NCBI RefSeq assembly: GCF_005771435.1
Contig: NZ_VANI01000011.1
Coordinates: forward strand, 209,730 to 273,729
Direction of reading: 5' to 3'
Length of the DNA stretch: 64,000 nt
Source: Microbulbifer harenosus
GTDB lineage: Bacteria > Pseudomonadota > Gammaproteobacteria > Pseudomonadales > Cellvibrionaceae
How positions within the stretch are numbered: the first letter of the stretch is position 1; each line of letters starts with the position of its first letter. The notes beneath the pieces are model-generated. The model saw only the letters and a program-made list of their open reading frames with translations, had not been told where the DNA came from and made no database searches. A program made the translations under genes and the position numbers. This document shows positions 40,570 to 49,887 of this stretch, one piece after another.

Positions 40570-40585
40570 GCCCCCATGAGGGGGC
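40570..40585. terminator. Short GC hairpin downstream of aidB
   Basis: GCCCCC / GGGGGC with ATGA loop at 40570-40585, 15 bases past the aidB stop on the minus strand. No T-tract follows, so it is a weak candidate. The remaining part of the 217-base gap up to the IorB-type gene shows no gene. Confidence 0.35.
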
Positions 40586-40599
40586 TTGCGAAAGGAGGT

Positions 40600-42258
40600 C
40601 TAGGCAGAAAGGGGATTGCCCCGCTCGATGATGGTTTTCACATCCACGCCCACCGGCAGGGTACCGGTATTGCCGACGCCCTGCGCACCGAGGCGCGAGG
40701 CGATAAAGCCTTCCGCCACGGCGCTGTTGCCGGATTGCATCAGAAGGTGGCTCTGCATGGTCAGTGCGAGCTGGTCGACGATATGCCGCGCGCGGAATTC
40801 GATATCGTTGAAGTCGGCCAGCTGGTTTTTCAGTTGCGCGATAGCGCGGTCGTAGCGGAGGTCGCTGCCCTTGCTCTGTTCCAGTTCGTCGAACCAGTTG
40901 CCGAGCACTTCCGGGGTTTTGGTGATGGCGCGCAGCACGTCGAGTGCCTGGATGTTGCCGGAACCTTCCCAGATCGCATTGATTGGCGCATCGCGGTATA
41001 GCCGCGCAGTGATGAAGTTTTCGATCACGCCGTTGCCACCGAGGCATTCCATCGCCTCATAGGCGTGGTGCGGAGTGCGCTTGCAGATCCAGTATTTGCC
41101 CACTGCGGTGCCGAGGCGCATCAGCAGCTTCTGCCGCTCGCTATCCAGATGGTCCATGGCTTGGGCCATGCGCATGGTCATCGCGATGGAACCCTCTACT
41201 TCGAGTTGTAAATCGGCGAGCACGTTCTGCATCAGCGGCTGATCGATCAGGGCTTTGCCAAAGGCGCTGCGGTTTGCGGCGTGGTAGATTGCCTGCACCA
41301 CCGCCTGGCGCTGGCCGCCACTGGAGCCGATCATGCAGTCGAAGCGGGTGGCGGAGACCATTTCGATAATCGCCGGTACACCGCGACCCTCTTCGCCTAC
41401 CAGCCAGCCCAACGCGCCGCGCAGTTCAATTTCTGACGAGGCGTTGGAGACATTGCCGGCCTTGTTCTTGAGCCGCTGCACCTGGATTGGGTTTTTGGCG
41501 CCGTCCGGGCGCCAGCGAGGTACCAGGAAGCAACTAAGGCCGGCGTCTGTCTGCGCCAGCATCAGAAAGGCATCGCACATGGGTGCCGAGGTAAACCACT
41601 TGTGGCCGACAAGCTCGTAGCTGCCATCGCCAAGCGCTGTGGCGGTAGTGGTGTTGGCGCGCACATCAGAGCCGCCCTGTTTCTCGGTCATACCCATGCC
41701 GATGGTGAGGGCCGATTTCTCGGTGTGCGGGCGGTTGCTGGGGTCGTAGCCGCGATCGGTGATTTTGGGCAACCACTCCTTCGCCAGCGCCGGCGTCAGT
41801 TTGATTGAAGGCACTGAGGCAAAGGTCATGGTTACCGGACAGCCGTGGCCGGACTCCACCTGGCTGTGCAGATAGTACTTGGCCGCGCGCACCACATGGG
41901 CGCCGGGTTTGGGATCGGTCCAGGGCGCGGAGTGCAGCCCTTCACTCATGGCCAGCTGCATCAGCTGGTGGTAGGCGGGATGGTAGTTGACCTGATCGAC
42001 ACGGTTGCCCACGCGATCGTGGGGTTCGAACTCCGGTTTGTAGTGATTGGCCTGGAATCCGCGTTCGATCCACTCCGGCCGGCCGCAGATCTCGCCATAG
42101 CGCTGCAGGTCGTCTTCGCCCCAGTGGCCGCCGTTGCGGGCGACGGCGTCCCTGAGTGCGGCATCGCCGGCGTAGAGATTGTGGCCGTGCAGTGGCTTGG
42201 GCTGGTTGAGTACCGTGTGGGTACTGGCGAGGTCTGAAGGCGCTTGAGGTGCACTCAT
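40600..42258 (-). CDS. aidB: AidB-like acyl-CoA dehydrogenase (alkylation response)
   Basis: A 552-residue flavoprotein. The N-terminus has 'HTVLNQPKPLHGHNLYAGDA' as in AidB, the acyl-CoA dehydrogenase core has 'GMGMTEKQGGSDVRANTT' and 'RFDCMIGSSGGQRQAVVQAI', and the C-terminal part has 'HHAYEAMECLGGNGVIENFI'. AidB binds DNA and helps protect against alkylating agents, and shows weak isovaleryl-CoA dehydrogenase activity. Length agrees with E. coli (541). The ATG at 42258 follows GGAGAGAGATCC; longer frames are not family-like. Divergent from the DUF486 gene. Confidence 0.95.
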   Translation of the reverse strand: MSAPQAPSDLASTHTVLNQPKPLHGHNLYAGDAALRDAVARNGGHWGEDDLQRYGEICGRPEWIERGFQANHYKPEFEPHDRVGNRVDQVNYHPAYHQLMQLAMSEGLHSAPWTDPKPGAHVVRAAKYYLHSQVESGHGCPVTMTFASVPSIKLTPALAKEWLPKITDRGYDPSNRPHTEKSALTIGMGMTEKQGGSDVRANTTTATALGDGSYELVGHKWFTSAPMCDAFLMLAQTDAGLSCFLVPRWRPDGAKNPIQVQRLKNKAGNVSNASSEIELRGALGWLVGEEGRGVPAIIEMVSATRFDCMIGSSGGQRQAVVQAIYHAANRSAFGKALIDQPLMQNVLADLQLEVEGSIAMTMRMAQAMDHLDSERQKLLMRLGTAVGKYWICKRTPHHAYEAMECLGGNGVIENFITARLYRDAPINAIWEGSGNIQALDVLRAITKTPEVLGNWFDELEQSKGSDLRYDRAIAQLKNQLADFNDIEFRARHIVDQLALTMQSHLLMQSGNSAVAEGFIASRLGAQGVGNTGTLPVGVDVKTIIERGNPLSA

Positions 42259-42536
42259 GGATCTCTCTCCGTATTGTTTTTTGCAGGCCGCAGGGCACAA
42301 GCATAGCCAGCGCGCGTGGCGTTGCGGGATATCCTAGAGGTTTGCGCCCGGTGGGGCTTGTCTTGCGGCGCCGGATTGATTGGCCACTTGCGCCAGATTT
42401 GTAAGGCACCGATCTGGCCGCAGGCCGACACATCGTCTTCGCGGTCATGCAAAGGGCTGTTCTGGCGGCGGAATCCGGTGTAAAACGCGCTCTCCCGGTG
42501 CCTGTTCTGGCGCCATTTTTATTCCGGTACCCTATC

Positions 42537-42893
42537 GTGCATCCAATTCTGACTGCGACCGCATTACTGGTAATCAGCAATGTATTTATGACGTTCGCCT
42601 GGTACTCCCATCTCAAGGAGCTGAGCCACAAGCCGTGGATCATCGCCGCACTGCTGAGCTGGGGAATTGCGCTGTTTGAATACCTGTTCCAGGTGCCCGC
42701 CAACCGGGTCGGCTACTCCGCGTTAAACGTGGGGCAGCTCAAGATCCTGCAGGAGGTCATCACGCTCTCGGTATTCGTGCCGTTTGCGGTCTACTACCTC
42801 AAGGAACCGCTGAAGCTCGACTATTTATGGGCCGGGCTGTGTATCCTCGGCGCGGTGTTCTTTATCTTCCGCAGTAAGTGGGCCGGTGCCTGA
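42537..42893 (+). CDS. DUF486 (DMT-like) membrane protein
   Basis: A 118-residue protein with four helices: 'ILTATALLVISNVFMTFAWY', 'WIIAALLSWGIALFEYLFQV', 'EVITLSVFVPFAVYYL' and 'YLWAGLCILGAVFFIFRS'. The segment 'YLFQVPANRVGYSALNVGQL' is the family signature. It is a small transporter-superfamily relative of unknown substrate. The GTG at 42537 gives the standard length; an upstream extension to 42447 would add a non-conserved basic segment. Confidence 0.9.
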   Translation: MHPILTATALLVISNVFMTFAWYSHLKELSHKPWIIAALLSWGIALFEYLFQVPANRVGYSALNVGQLKILQEVITLSVFVPFAVYYLKEPLKLDYLWAGLCILGAVFFIFRSKWAGA

Positions 42894-42961
42894 GGCCGGC
42901 CTGCAGGGTAAACTCCGCCCCCTCGGCACACGGCTTTCATACAACGAACAAGGAAAAAAAG

Positions 42962-43921
42962 ATGACGGGATTTTACGTGGGCGCCTATGCAACGGCTCCG
43001 GTGACATCATCCTGGGACCCGGAGGTCCAGACCGCTTACTTCAACGGCCTCAAGGCCATCCCCGGCATCTGCGGGCTGGAGCACCCGTTCACCGGCGCGC
43101 TGCACGGACACGACGACGCCTGGTTCCTCACCAATATCGATCCGCACTGGGACTTCGTATTTACCGGCATTCCCGGGGTGATGGGGCGCCTGGGTGAGGA
43201 CGCGGGCTTCGGTATCGCCTCCAGCGCAGAGGCCGGCCGCCAGGCGGCGTTGGCGTTCTACCAGGAGGCGCGACAGGCCATCCGCAAACTCAATGGCCAC
43301 CTGGGGCGCCAGGCGGTCAAGGCGATGATGATCCACACCGCGCCGCGTCCGGCAGAGGGCGTTCGCCCGGATGCGGCGGCGCTGGTGGCGTCACTACAAG
43401 AGATGGTGTCCTGGGACTGGGATGGCGCCGCGCTGGTGATCGAACACTGCGATACCCGCATTGAGGGCCAGGTGCCGTCCAAAGGCTTCCTGACCATCGA
43501 AACCGAGATCGAGGCCGTCCTGGAAGTAAACCGCAATACCGGCGGCAATCTCGGCCTGTGTATCAACTGGGGCCGCTCCGCGCTGGAAACACGCAGTGTG
43601 GACGGGCCGGTACGGCACATTGAGGCGGCGCGCACTGCCGGCCTGCTGCGCGGGTTGATGTTCTCCGGCGTCTCCGGTGCCGAGGGTCCCTACGGTGCCT
43701 GGGCAGATACCCATATGCCGCCGGCAGGCGCGACGGGCGCCTTCGAGCCCAGCTCCCTGCTCAACGAAGCGGAATTCCGCCGCTGTGTGGAAGCTGCAGA
43801 CCCACAGGCGCTGGATTACATGGGTATCAAGATCGGCGTGCGCCCCGAGACCCTGACGACAGAACAGCGCCTAGCCTACATCGAGAGCGCGCTGGGCATG
43901 CTGCAGCGCGCTGTCGGTTGA
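42962..43921 (+). CDS. DUF4862 family protein
   Basis: A 319-residue soluble protein starting 'MTGFYVGAYATAPVTSSWDP', with 'GLEHPFTGALHGHDDAWFL', 'ALVIEHCDTRIEGQVPSKGF' and 'NLGLCINWGRSALETRS'. The conserved His, Glu, Asp and Asn residues and their spacing resemble a xylose-isomerase-like TIM barrel with a metal site. The activity is unknown; relatives are often near sugar genes. The ATG at 42962 follows AAGGAAAAAAAG. It lies 68 bases after the DUF486 gene on the same strand. Confidence 0.85.
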   Translation: MTGFYVGAYATAPVTSSWDPEVQTAYFNGLKAIPGICGLEHPFTGALHGHDDAWFLTNIDPHWDFVFTGIPGVMGRLGEDAGFGIASSAEAGRQAALAFYQEARQAIRKLNGHLGRQAVKAMMIHTAPRPAEGVRPDAAALVASLQEMVSWDWDGAALVIEHCDTRIEGQVPSKGFLTIETEIEAVLEVNRNTGGNLGLCINWGRSALETRSVDGPVRHIEAARTAGLLRGLMFSGVSGAEGPYGAWADTHMPPAGATGAFEPSSLLNEAEFRRCVEAADPQALDYMGIKIGVRPETLTTEQRLAYIESALGMLQRAVG

Positions 43922-43949
43922 GCGTCTCGCGAATCCCTTGCCTCAAATA

Positions 43950-43972
43950 AAAAGCGGGCATTGCGCCCGCTT
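43950..43972. terminator. Terminator between convergent DUF4862 and DUF2750 genes
   Basis: AAGCGGGC / GCCCGCTT with a 5-base loop. On the minus strand the stem is followed by TTTTTATTT, so it ends the DUF2750 transcript well. On the + strand the T-run is short. Confidence 0.75.
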
Positions 43973-43974
43973 GT

Positions 43975-44361
43975 TCAGAATCGCGCGAGTTCGTCCCGCA
44001 GGTCCTGCCCCAGATCGTCCGACCCGGTGATCCACACGCTTTTATCCGCACCGGGAAACACCCCGATTTCGATGCCATCTTTGTCCAGCCCCGGGAGCCA
44101 GCGGCTCAGGAACTGGGGCAGGGGGATACCGCGGGGCTTCAAATCGCTGTCGTCTGCGGCGTAATCCCCGGCAAATGCGGCGCTCGGCCACACTGGCAGG
44201 TATTCGAACTCCCCTTGGTCTTCCGCATGCAGCTTGAGGAAGTGTTCCTCGCTGTTGACCAGAATCCACACCTCCCGCTCCTCGCCAACGGCGTCGAGAA
44301 AGTATTCGTAGCGGGCTTCGCAGTCCAGATCGAGGATCGCGTTCAGGTCGTCGTTGTTCAT
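43975..44361 (-). CDS. DUF2750 domain protein
   Basis: A 128-residue small acidic cytoplasmic protein: 'ARYEYFLDAVGEEREVWILV', 'LPVWPSAAFAGDYAADDSDL', 'RWLPGLDKDGIEIGVFPGAD'. The pattern is that of DUF2750, whose members are immunity-protein-like in fold size but of unknown role. A single-gene unit with its own terminator. Confidence 0.85.
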   Translation of the reverse strand: MNNDDLNAILDLDCEARYEYFLDAVGEEREVWILVNSEEHFLKLHAEDQGEFEYLPVWPSAAFAGDYAADDSDLKPRGIPLPQFLSRWLPGLDKDGIEIGVFPGADKSVWITGSDDLGQDLRDELARF

Positions 44362-44592
44362 TGTTTGGATAACTCTCAGCTCCGGGTTAATGGGGCAAGG
44401 TTACGCTACTCCGGGGGCTCGTCCCAATGCTTTCTCTGGCGGACAAATGCCGCACGGAGCCCCGGCAGCGGCTCTCGCGTCTGCTAGTCTGGCTAGATCG
44501 GGTCAGCCGGATTTCCTCTGGTTCTGGCCGTCAAACCTTCTTCCCCCGAATGTTTCATTCAAAAACCTGTCGCGACCTGCGAGGAGAGCACG

Positions 44593-45417
44593 ATGCCGAC
44601 GATCACCACGAAAGATGGCGCTGAAATTTTTTACAAGGATTGGGGCTCAGGGCAGCCCATTGTGTTTCACCACGGCTGGCCACTGAGCAGTGACGACTGG
44701 GATGCCCAAATGTTGTTTTTCGTGCGTCAGGGGTTTCGTGTCGTCGCCCATGATCGCCGCGGCCACGGCCGCTCCAGTCAGATTGCCAGCGGGCACGACA
44801 TGGACCACTACATCATGGATGTCGCCGCGGTCACCGAGCACCTGGGGTTGGCGGACGCCATTCATATCGGCCACTCCACCGGAGGCGGCGAGGCGGCGGG
44901 CTATGTGGCGCGTTTTGGTCGGGGCAGGGTAGACAAGCTGGTGATGATCGGCGCCGTACCGCCGATCATGCTGAAAAGCGACAGCAACCCGGAGGGCACG
45001 CCGATTGAGGTATTCGATGACTTCCGTAAACAACTCGCGGCCGACCGCGCGCAGTTTTACCTCGATGTTGCCAGCGGTCCCTTCTACGGGTTCAACCGCA
45101 AAGGCGCGGAGATTTCCGAGGGCGCCATACGCAACTGGTGGCGCCAGGGAATGATGGGCAGCACGCTGGCGCATTACGAAGGAATCAAAGCCTTCTCGGA
45201 AACTGACTTCACCGAAGACCTGAAAAAAATCGAAGTGCCCACGCTGGTGATGCATGGCGACGACGATCAGGTGGTGCCGATCAAGGCCTCCGGAATCAAA
45301 TCCGCGGAAATTCTTAAGGATGCCACCCTCAAGGTGTACAAAGGCTACCCCCACGGCATGGCGACCATCCACGCGGATGAAATCAACAACGACATATTGA
45401 AATTCATCCAGGCGTGA
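44593..45417 (+). CDS. Alpha/beta hydrolase, non-heme chloroperoxidase/arylesterase type
   Basis: A 274-residue hydrolase with the perhydrolase-type motif '[20 protein letters not shown]' (nucleophile Ser95), an Asp within '[11 protein letters not shown]' (about 223-225), and His254 in '[10 protein letters not shown]'. The oxyanion segment is '[17 protein letters not shown]'. Relatives act as esterases and as cofactor-free haloperoxidases through peracids. No signal peptide. The ATG at 44593 follows GAGGAGAGCACG. The gene stands alone. Confidence 0.93.
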   Translation: MPTITTKDGAEIFYKDWGSGQPIVFHHGWPLSSDDWDAQMLFFVRQGFRVVAHDRRGHGRSSQIASGHDMDHYIMDVAAVTEHLGLADAIHIGHSTGGGEAAGYVARFGRGRVDKLVMIGAVPPIMLKSDSNPEGTPIEVFDDFRKQLAADRAQFYLDVASGPFYGFNRKGAEISEGAIRNWWRQGMMGSTLAHYEGIKAFSETDFTEDLKKIEVPTLVMHGDDDQVVPIKASGIKSAEILKDATLKVYKGYPHGMATIHADEINNDILKFIQA

Positions 45418-45478
45418 GCAGTGCGTCGAGCTAGAACGTCGGGTGTGGGGGGACGAGATATTCGCGCCGTGCTCTGAA

Positions 45479-46852
45479 TCAATAGGACCTGGTCAAAAAG
45501 GTTGTATTTTTCACTGTAGACAAGGTCTCCCCCCTAAAGTGAAAGGTCAATTCTGTCTTCGGCAATGTCAGGTCGCGCGCGCACACGCGGTAGGGAAACC
45601 AATAGGCACTGTCTTCCGCGAGGTCGATTTTCCGCGGGCCAAACAGGCGGAACTCGCCTTCCCCGCTAATTGACACATCCACAAAGCGCTGAGTCTCGCT
45701 GTATCCCTCCACCTTGACCTGATACACGTTACACACCGTGTGCTGATCCACCTGCCGGAACATCGCGCCGCGGTCGCGCCTGATTTCCACCAGCAACTGG
45801 GTAGTCTGGGTGAAGCCGTACAAGACCGCGGTAAAGGCCAGCAGCATTACCGCGGCATAGCCGGCCAGGCGCGGGCGAAGGAAGCGGGAATTTTCGCCTT
45901 GCAGCTGCGCCTCGGAGGCGAAGCGGATGAGTCCCGCGGGGCGTTCGAGTTTTGACATAACCTTGTCGCACGCATCGATGCACGCGGCGCAGTCGATACA
46001 TGCGGCCTGCAGGCCATCGCGAATATCGATACCGGCGGGGCACACCTGCACACAGAGCCCGCAGTCGACGCAGTCACCACTGTTGTCGCTTCCTTTGCGC
46101 AGGTTCGCGCGGGGTTCGCCGCGGCGCGCGTCGTAACTGACGGTCAGTGTATGTTCGTCGAACATCACGCCCTGGAATCGCGCGTAGGGGCAGGCGTGCA
46201 GGCAGATTTTCTCGCGTACCAGCCCGGCATTCAGATAGGTTAGCCCTGCCATGATCAGGATCCAGCCGGAGACCGCCGCCGACAATTCGAATTGCACCGC
46301 GGCAGACAGGATCTCGCGCACGGGCACGAAATAGCCGGTGAAGGTGATGGCGGTAGCGAGGGCGAGCAGTATCCAAAGCAGGTGTTTGAGCAGCCGGCGG
46401 AGCATGATGTGCAGGCCAAGTGGCGCGCCGGCCTGCCGGGCTCTCTTGTCCGCCCGGCCTTCGGTCAGATCCTCAACGCGGATGAACAGCCAGGTCCAGA
46501 TACTCTGCGGACACGCGAAGCCGCACCACACGCGCCCCCAGGCCACCGCGAGAAAAAACAGCAGGGCGGCACTGGCGATCAGCAATCCCGCCAGCAGGGA
46601 CAGGTCGCGCCACGACAGCGCGTGGCCGAAGAGGATGATCCGGTGCTGTTCAAACGAAAACAGCAACCAGGGCTGGCCGTCGAACTGCACCCACACCAGC
46701 CCGAAGTACAGCGCGAGCAGAGGCCAGCTGATCAGGCGCCGCACATTCTGGAAGTAGCCTTCCGTCAGTCGCACATGAAACTTGCCATCGCGGGTGGGTG
46801 GTGGGGCGGAGTGCAGGGCAACCGGTTCCTGAACAACGGGAATTTTTTCCAT
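45479..46852 (-). CDS. ccoG: Cytochrome c oxidase accessory protein CcoG
   Basis: A 457-residue membrane iron-sulfur protein (RdxA/FixG family) that reduces copper for assembly of cbb3 oxidase. Membrane helices are at about 40-60, 88-110 and 160-185; ferredoxin motifs include 'CGFACPQSIWTW', 'CLHACPYARFQGVM', 'CVDCGLCVQVCPAGIDIRDG' and 'CIDCAACIDACDKVM'. The C-terminal Ig-like domain ends 'LTFHFRGETLSTVKNTTFL'. Usually next to ccoNOPQ; here it stands alone in the visible region. It faces a MocR gene across 115 bases. Confidence 0.95.
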   Translation of the reverse strand: MEKIPVVQEPVALHSAPPPTRDGKFHVRLTEGYFQNVRRLISWPLLALYFGLVWVQFDGQPWLLFSFEQHRIILFGHALSWRDLSLLAGLLIASAALLFFLAVAWGRVWCGFACPQSIWTWLFIRVEDLTEGRADKRARQAGAPLGLHIMLRRLLKHLLWILLALATAITFTGYFVPVREILSAAVQFELSAAVSGWILIMAGLTYLNAGLVREKICLHACPYARFQGVMFDEHTLTVSYDARRGEPRANLRKGSDNSGDCVDCGLCVQVCPAGIDIRDGLQAACIDCAACIDACDKVMSKLERPAGLIRFASEAQLQGENSRFLRPRLAGYAAVMLLAFTAVLYGFTQTTQLLVEIRRDRGAMFRQVDQHTVCNVYQVKVEGYSETQRFVDVSISGEGEFRLFGPRKIDLAEDSAYWFPYRVCARDLTLPKTELTFHFRGETLSTVKNTTFLTRSY

Positions 46853-46930
46853 GACAACTCATCCGCGCAGATTTAGACGGCGGCAGACTACGCCGGCCCG
46901 CCCGATAGGTGCAGGCATAAAAAAATAAAA

Positions 46931-46936
46931 TACAAT
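46931..46936 (+). promoter_or_regulatory. Candidate -10 element for the MocR gene
   Basis: TACAAT in an A+T-rich stretch, 31 bases before the GTG start. No good -35 is seen at the expected distance, so a regulator may be needed. The ccoG gene leaves in the other direction from the same gap. Confidence 0.3.
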
Positions 46937-46967
46937 GGGTACAGATTGAGGGGCTGGAGTTGAGTGG

Positions 46968-48377
46968 GTGACACAGGAATTTCGCTACCAGCAGCTGGAG
47001 GCGTGGTTGTTGCAGGGCATCGAGGAGCAGCGCTGGCGGCAGGGAGAGCGCTTGCCCTCGATTCGGACCCTGTGCCGGGAGCACAAGCTCTCCAAGGCCA
47101 CCGTGCAGCACGCGCTGCAGCGGCTGGAGGTACAGGGCCAGGTTGAGGCGCGGCCCAAGGCGGGCTATTTCGTATCCCTGCAAGCGCCTGCGGTAAACAG
47201 ACCCGTTAGCCGAGCCCGCATCGAGGCGCCGCGGCCGGTAACGGTCAGTGAACTGCTGCAGGACATCATGCGCCGCAGTGCGGCCTTCGATCTGCTGCCA
47301 CAGCATTCACCCGGCGATCTGCCCCCCGGTATCGTCGCCCTCAACCGCGCCATCGGGCGCTCGCTCAGGCGGCAAAGCGGCCAGGATTTCCAGTACTACG
47401 ATGAACCCGCCGGCAACGTCGCGCTGCGCGAGCAGCTCGCGCTGCACATGGCCCGGCGGGGATGGCCGTGCGAGCCGGATGCGCTGTGCATTACCTCGGG
47501 CTGTCAGCACGCGTTGTTTCTCGCCCTGATGGCCTGCTGCACTCGTGGTGATGTGGTGGCGGTAGAGTCGCCGGGATTTTACGGCGTAATGCAGATCATC
47601 GAGCAGCTGGGACTGCAGGTGGTCGAAGTGCCGGCTTCGCTCGAAACCGGAATGGATATCGATGCGCTGGAAGATGTTTTGCAGCGCTGGAAGGTGCGCG
47701 CGTGCGTTGTCTCTCCCGCATTCGCCACCCCCGGTGGCGCATTGATGCCGGAATCGTCCAAGCGCCGGCTGCTGGCCCTGGCGGAGTCTTATGATCTGGC
47801 TGTTATCGAAGACGACATCTATGCCGATACCGCACTGGGGGCCGTCCCCGATCCGCTCAAAGCGCTGGACAGGGATCAGCGGGTAATCCTTTGCAGCTCC
47901 TTCTCGAAATGCCTCTCCCGGGATCTGCGGATCGGATGGGTTTCCGGTGCCCGCTGGCACGCGCGCATCCTCCACCTGAAACTGGTGACGCAGTTGTCCA
48001 GCAGCCAGTTTGTGCAGCGCGGCCTGGCGGAGTTCATGGCCGACGGCAGCTTCACCGCGCATTTGCGCCGGCTGCGGACAGAATTGCGAACTCAACGAGA
48101 CCGCCTGCTGCAATTGCTGAACGACTGGCCGGGAAGTATCCGGGTGAGTAAGCCACAAGGAGGCCTGGCGGTTTGGGTGGAACTGCCCAGCGGGGAGGAT
48201 ACGCTCGCGCTCTACGCCAAAGCATTGCAACAGCAGGTGGTGATCACGCCCGGTCCATTGTTTTCGGCATCGGGGCAATTCAGAAACTGTATGCGCATCA
48301 GTTTTGCCCACCCGTGGAATCCGCTGAGAGAGCAGGCGCTCAGTCGGCTGGCGGCGTTATGCGCCTTGAGTCCATAG
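46968..48377 (+). CDS. MocR-family transcriptional regulator (GntR helix-turn-helix plus aminotransferase domain)
   Basis: A 469-residue regulator. The N-terminal GntR winged helix is 'QRWRQGERLPSIRTLCREHK' with 'LSKATVQHALQRLEVQGQVE'. The fold-type-I PLP domain has 'CITSGCQHALFLALMAC', 'PSFATPGGALMP'-like 'SPAFATPGGALMPESS', and the PLP lysine in 'CSSFSKCLSRDLRIGWVSG' (Lys314). Such proteins bind PLP or an amino acid to control nearby genes. GTG 46968 is the only reasonable start. The ligand and targets are unknown. Confidence 0.93.
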   Translation: MTQEFRYQQLEAWLLQGIEEQRWRQGERLPSIRTLCREHKLSKATVQHALQRLEVQGQVEARPKAGYFVSLQAPAVNRPVSRARIEAPRPVTVSELLQDIMRRSAAFDLLPQHSPGDLPPGIVALNRAIGRSLRRQSGQDFQYYDEPAGNVALREQLALHMARRGWPCEPDALCITSGCQHALFLALMACCTRGDVVAVESPGFYGVMQIIEQLGLQVVEVPASLETGMDIDALEDVLQRWKVRACVVSPAFATPGGALMPESSKRRLLALAESYDLAVIEDDIYADTALGAVPDPLKALDRDQRVILCSSFSKCLSRDLRIGWVSGARWHARILHLKLVTQLSSSQFVQRGLAEFMADGSFTAHLRRLRTELRTQRDRLLQLLNDWPGSIRVSKPQGGLAVWVELPSGEDTLALYAKALQQQVVITPGPLFSASGQFRNCMRISFAHPWNPLREQALSRLAALCALSP

Positions 48378-48392
48378 TGTTGTGGCCGTGAT

Positions 48393-48722
48393 TCAGATCG
48401 CGGCCAGAAAACCGCCGAGCAGCAGAGTCAGGGCAATGGTGAGTAGCCCCTGGATGATCGCAATAAGAATACCCTTCAGAAAACCGGTGCCTAGCACCAG
48501 CATGTAGGCGATGGCAGCGAGTGGAATCGTGAGCAGTAATCCGAGCTCTGCGCTGACACCGGGAATTAACGCACCCACAAAATGCTGAATGATCACCGCC
48601 AGCAGCAGCGCGAAAAGGCAGGAAAAGACACCAGTATTGCGCGCGCCCAACATGCCGGCCGCTATTTTCAGCGGCAATACCAAAAGCGCCACGACAATGA
48701 TCAGGAGGATCAAAAATTCCAT
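48393..48722 (-). CDS. Small multi-helix membrane protein
   Basis: A 109-residue, strongly hydrophobic protein with four predicted helices (2-20, 30-52, 62-82, 86-106) and almost no charged residues. I do not recognise the family. Its 3' end meets the MocR gene convergently with a 15-base gap. The high Ile/Leu/Ala content and complete frame support a real gene. Confidence 0.6.
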   Translation of the reverse strand: MEFLILLIIVVALLVLPLKIAAGMLGARNTGVFSCLFALLLAVIIQHFVGALIPGVSAELGLLLTIPLAAIAYMLVLGTGFLKGILIAIIQGLLTIALTLLLGGFLAAI

Positions 48723-49023
48723 TCAGGCTCCGCGTTGTTTGTCGTTGATTGGAAATTAAGGAGCTCAGACTATAGCGCGGTGTTGTTGATTTGGCATTTT
48801 CCAGTCATTGCGATGTTTTTCGCGCTCCATGGTTGGTGCCGAGATATCGAGACCTTGTGAGCGGAATGTGAAACAACGCGCAAACGGCGATGTTTTTGGG
48901 GGGCGCGGCAGTGGCGCAGGCGAGGAGCGGAGGAGCCGGTGAACGCCAGTACCAGAAACTCCCTTGCAGGATGAAAAATACGTCTACGCTTACTTAGGAA
49001 CGGTAGACATCAGGAGTGCTGAT
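48723..49023. other. 301-base intergenic region
   Basis: Lies between the small membrane protein (minus) and the small helical protein (plus). It holds an A+T-rich half near 48760-48830 and a G+A-rich half near 48890-48950. No gene, no strong hairpin and no convincing operator were seen. An upstream extension of the next gene to 48964 is possible. Confidence 0.4.
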
Positions 49024-49212
49024 ATGGCATCGATGGAACAAATCGAGATGGATAAACACCGCAAATCCCTGGACCGGGATGTCTCGCATCTCGTGGATAA
49101 ATATCTCAAGGCGATGGAGTGGGATATCCCCGATGTGGATGAGCCCGCCGCGCGGCAAATGATCCTCGATGAAATCAAGCGGGAAGTCGGGCGCATCGAA
49201 TCCCAGCACTGA
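49024..49212 (+). CDS. Small acidic helical hypothetical protein
   Basis: A 62-residue, probably all-helical protein: 'EQIEMDKHRKSLDRDVSHLV', 'KYLKAMEWDIPDVDEPAARQ', 'ILDEIKREVGRIESQ'. The ATG at 49024 has CAGGAG 7 bases upstream; the in-frame start at 48964 would add 20 residues but has no such site. No family recognised. Confidence 0.6.
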   Translation: MASMEQIEMDKHRKSLDRDVSHLVDKYLKAMEWDIPDVDEPAARQMILDEIKREVGRIESQH

Positions 49213-49278
49213 TTCGACACGGCGCGGTTGCCGGTGGCCCGGCGGCCGCCCTTCCACCAGCATCGGAAGTCCACCAAA

Positions 49279-49298
49279 TCGCCCCCGTTTGGGGGCGA
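49279..49298. terminator. GC hairpin between small gene and DoxX gene
   Basis: TCGCCCCC / GGGGGCGA with a GTTT loop, located between the convergent genes ending at 49212 and 49316. The T-tract is short on both strands, so its strength is uncertain. Confidence 0.5.
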
Positions 49299-49315
49299 AA
49301 GACGACTTGCCGTGG

Positions 49316-49807
49316 TTAGGCCACGCGACCTGCAGGCTGTACGGCATTCCGGTTACTACCATCTGCCAAGATGCTGCTCAGGCCGTTATCCACGGCGTAG
49401 ACACCACCACCCTGAATGGCCAGCGCCACGGTTGCCGCCAGCAGCGCCAGCGCGAATTCATAACCGTTGTTGGACATGAACAAGCCGTTGTCGATATGAG
49501 TGCTGAAAATCGCCACCACCATGGTGAAGGCACTGACGGCGGCTGCCGGCCGGGTCAGCAGGCCGAACACCAACGCCAGGCCGCCAAAGAATTCCGCACT
49601 GCCCGCCAGCAGGGCCATCAGGTACCCCGGCTCCAGGCCAATGCTCGCCATCCACTGCCCAGTGCCCTCTAGCCCGTAGCCTCCAAACCAACCAAACAGC
49701 TTCTGGGCGCCGTGCGCGGCGAGGATGATACCGACCGGCACGCGCAGGGCCAGGGCGCCCAGTCCGGCGTTCGAGTTCAAAATCTTGTTGATCACTTGAG
49801 TGTTCAT
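49316..49807 (-). CDS. DoxX-family membrane protein
   Basis: A 163-residue protein with four helices: 'ALRVPVGIILAAHGAQKLFG', 'GYLMALLAGSAEFFGGLALV', 'AAAVSAFTMVVAIFSTHID' and 'YEFALALLAATVALAIQGGG'. The 'AHGAQKLFGWFGGYGLEGTG' signature is typical of DoxX. Members associate with thiosulfate or quinone oxidation and redox defence. The ATG at 49807 follows GGAGAACGG. It shares a 147-base intergenic region with a divergent LysR gene, which probably controls it. Confidence 0.94.
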   Translation of the reverse strand: MNTQVINKILNSNAGLGALALRVPVGIILAAHGAQKLFGWFGGYGLEGTGQWMASIGLEPGYLMALLAGSAEFFGGLALVFGLLTRPAAAVSAFTMVVAIFSTHIDNGLFMSNNGYEFALALLAATVALAIQGGGVYAVDNGLSSILADGSNRNAVQPAGRVA

Positions 49808-49887
49808 AACCGTTCTCCACATTGTTGGGTTTGGGCGTGGTGTAGGAACCTCACCAGCTTGAGATGCAGTCTAATGGCAACATTTCT

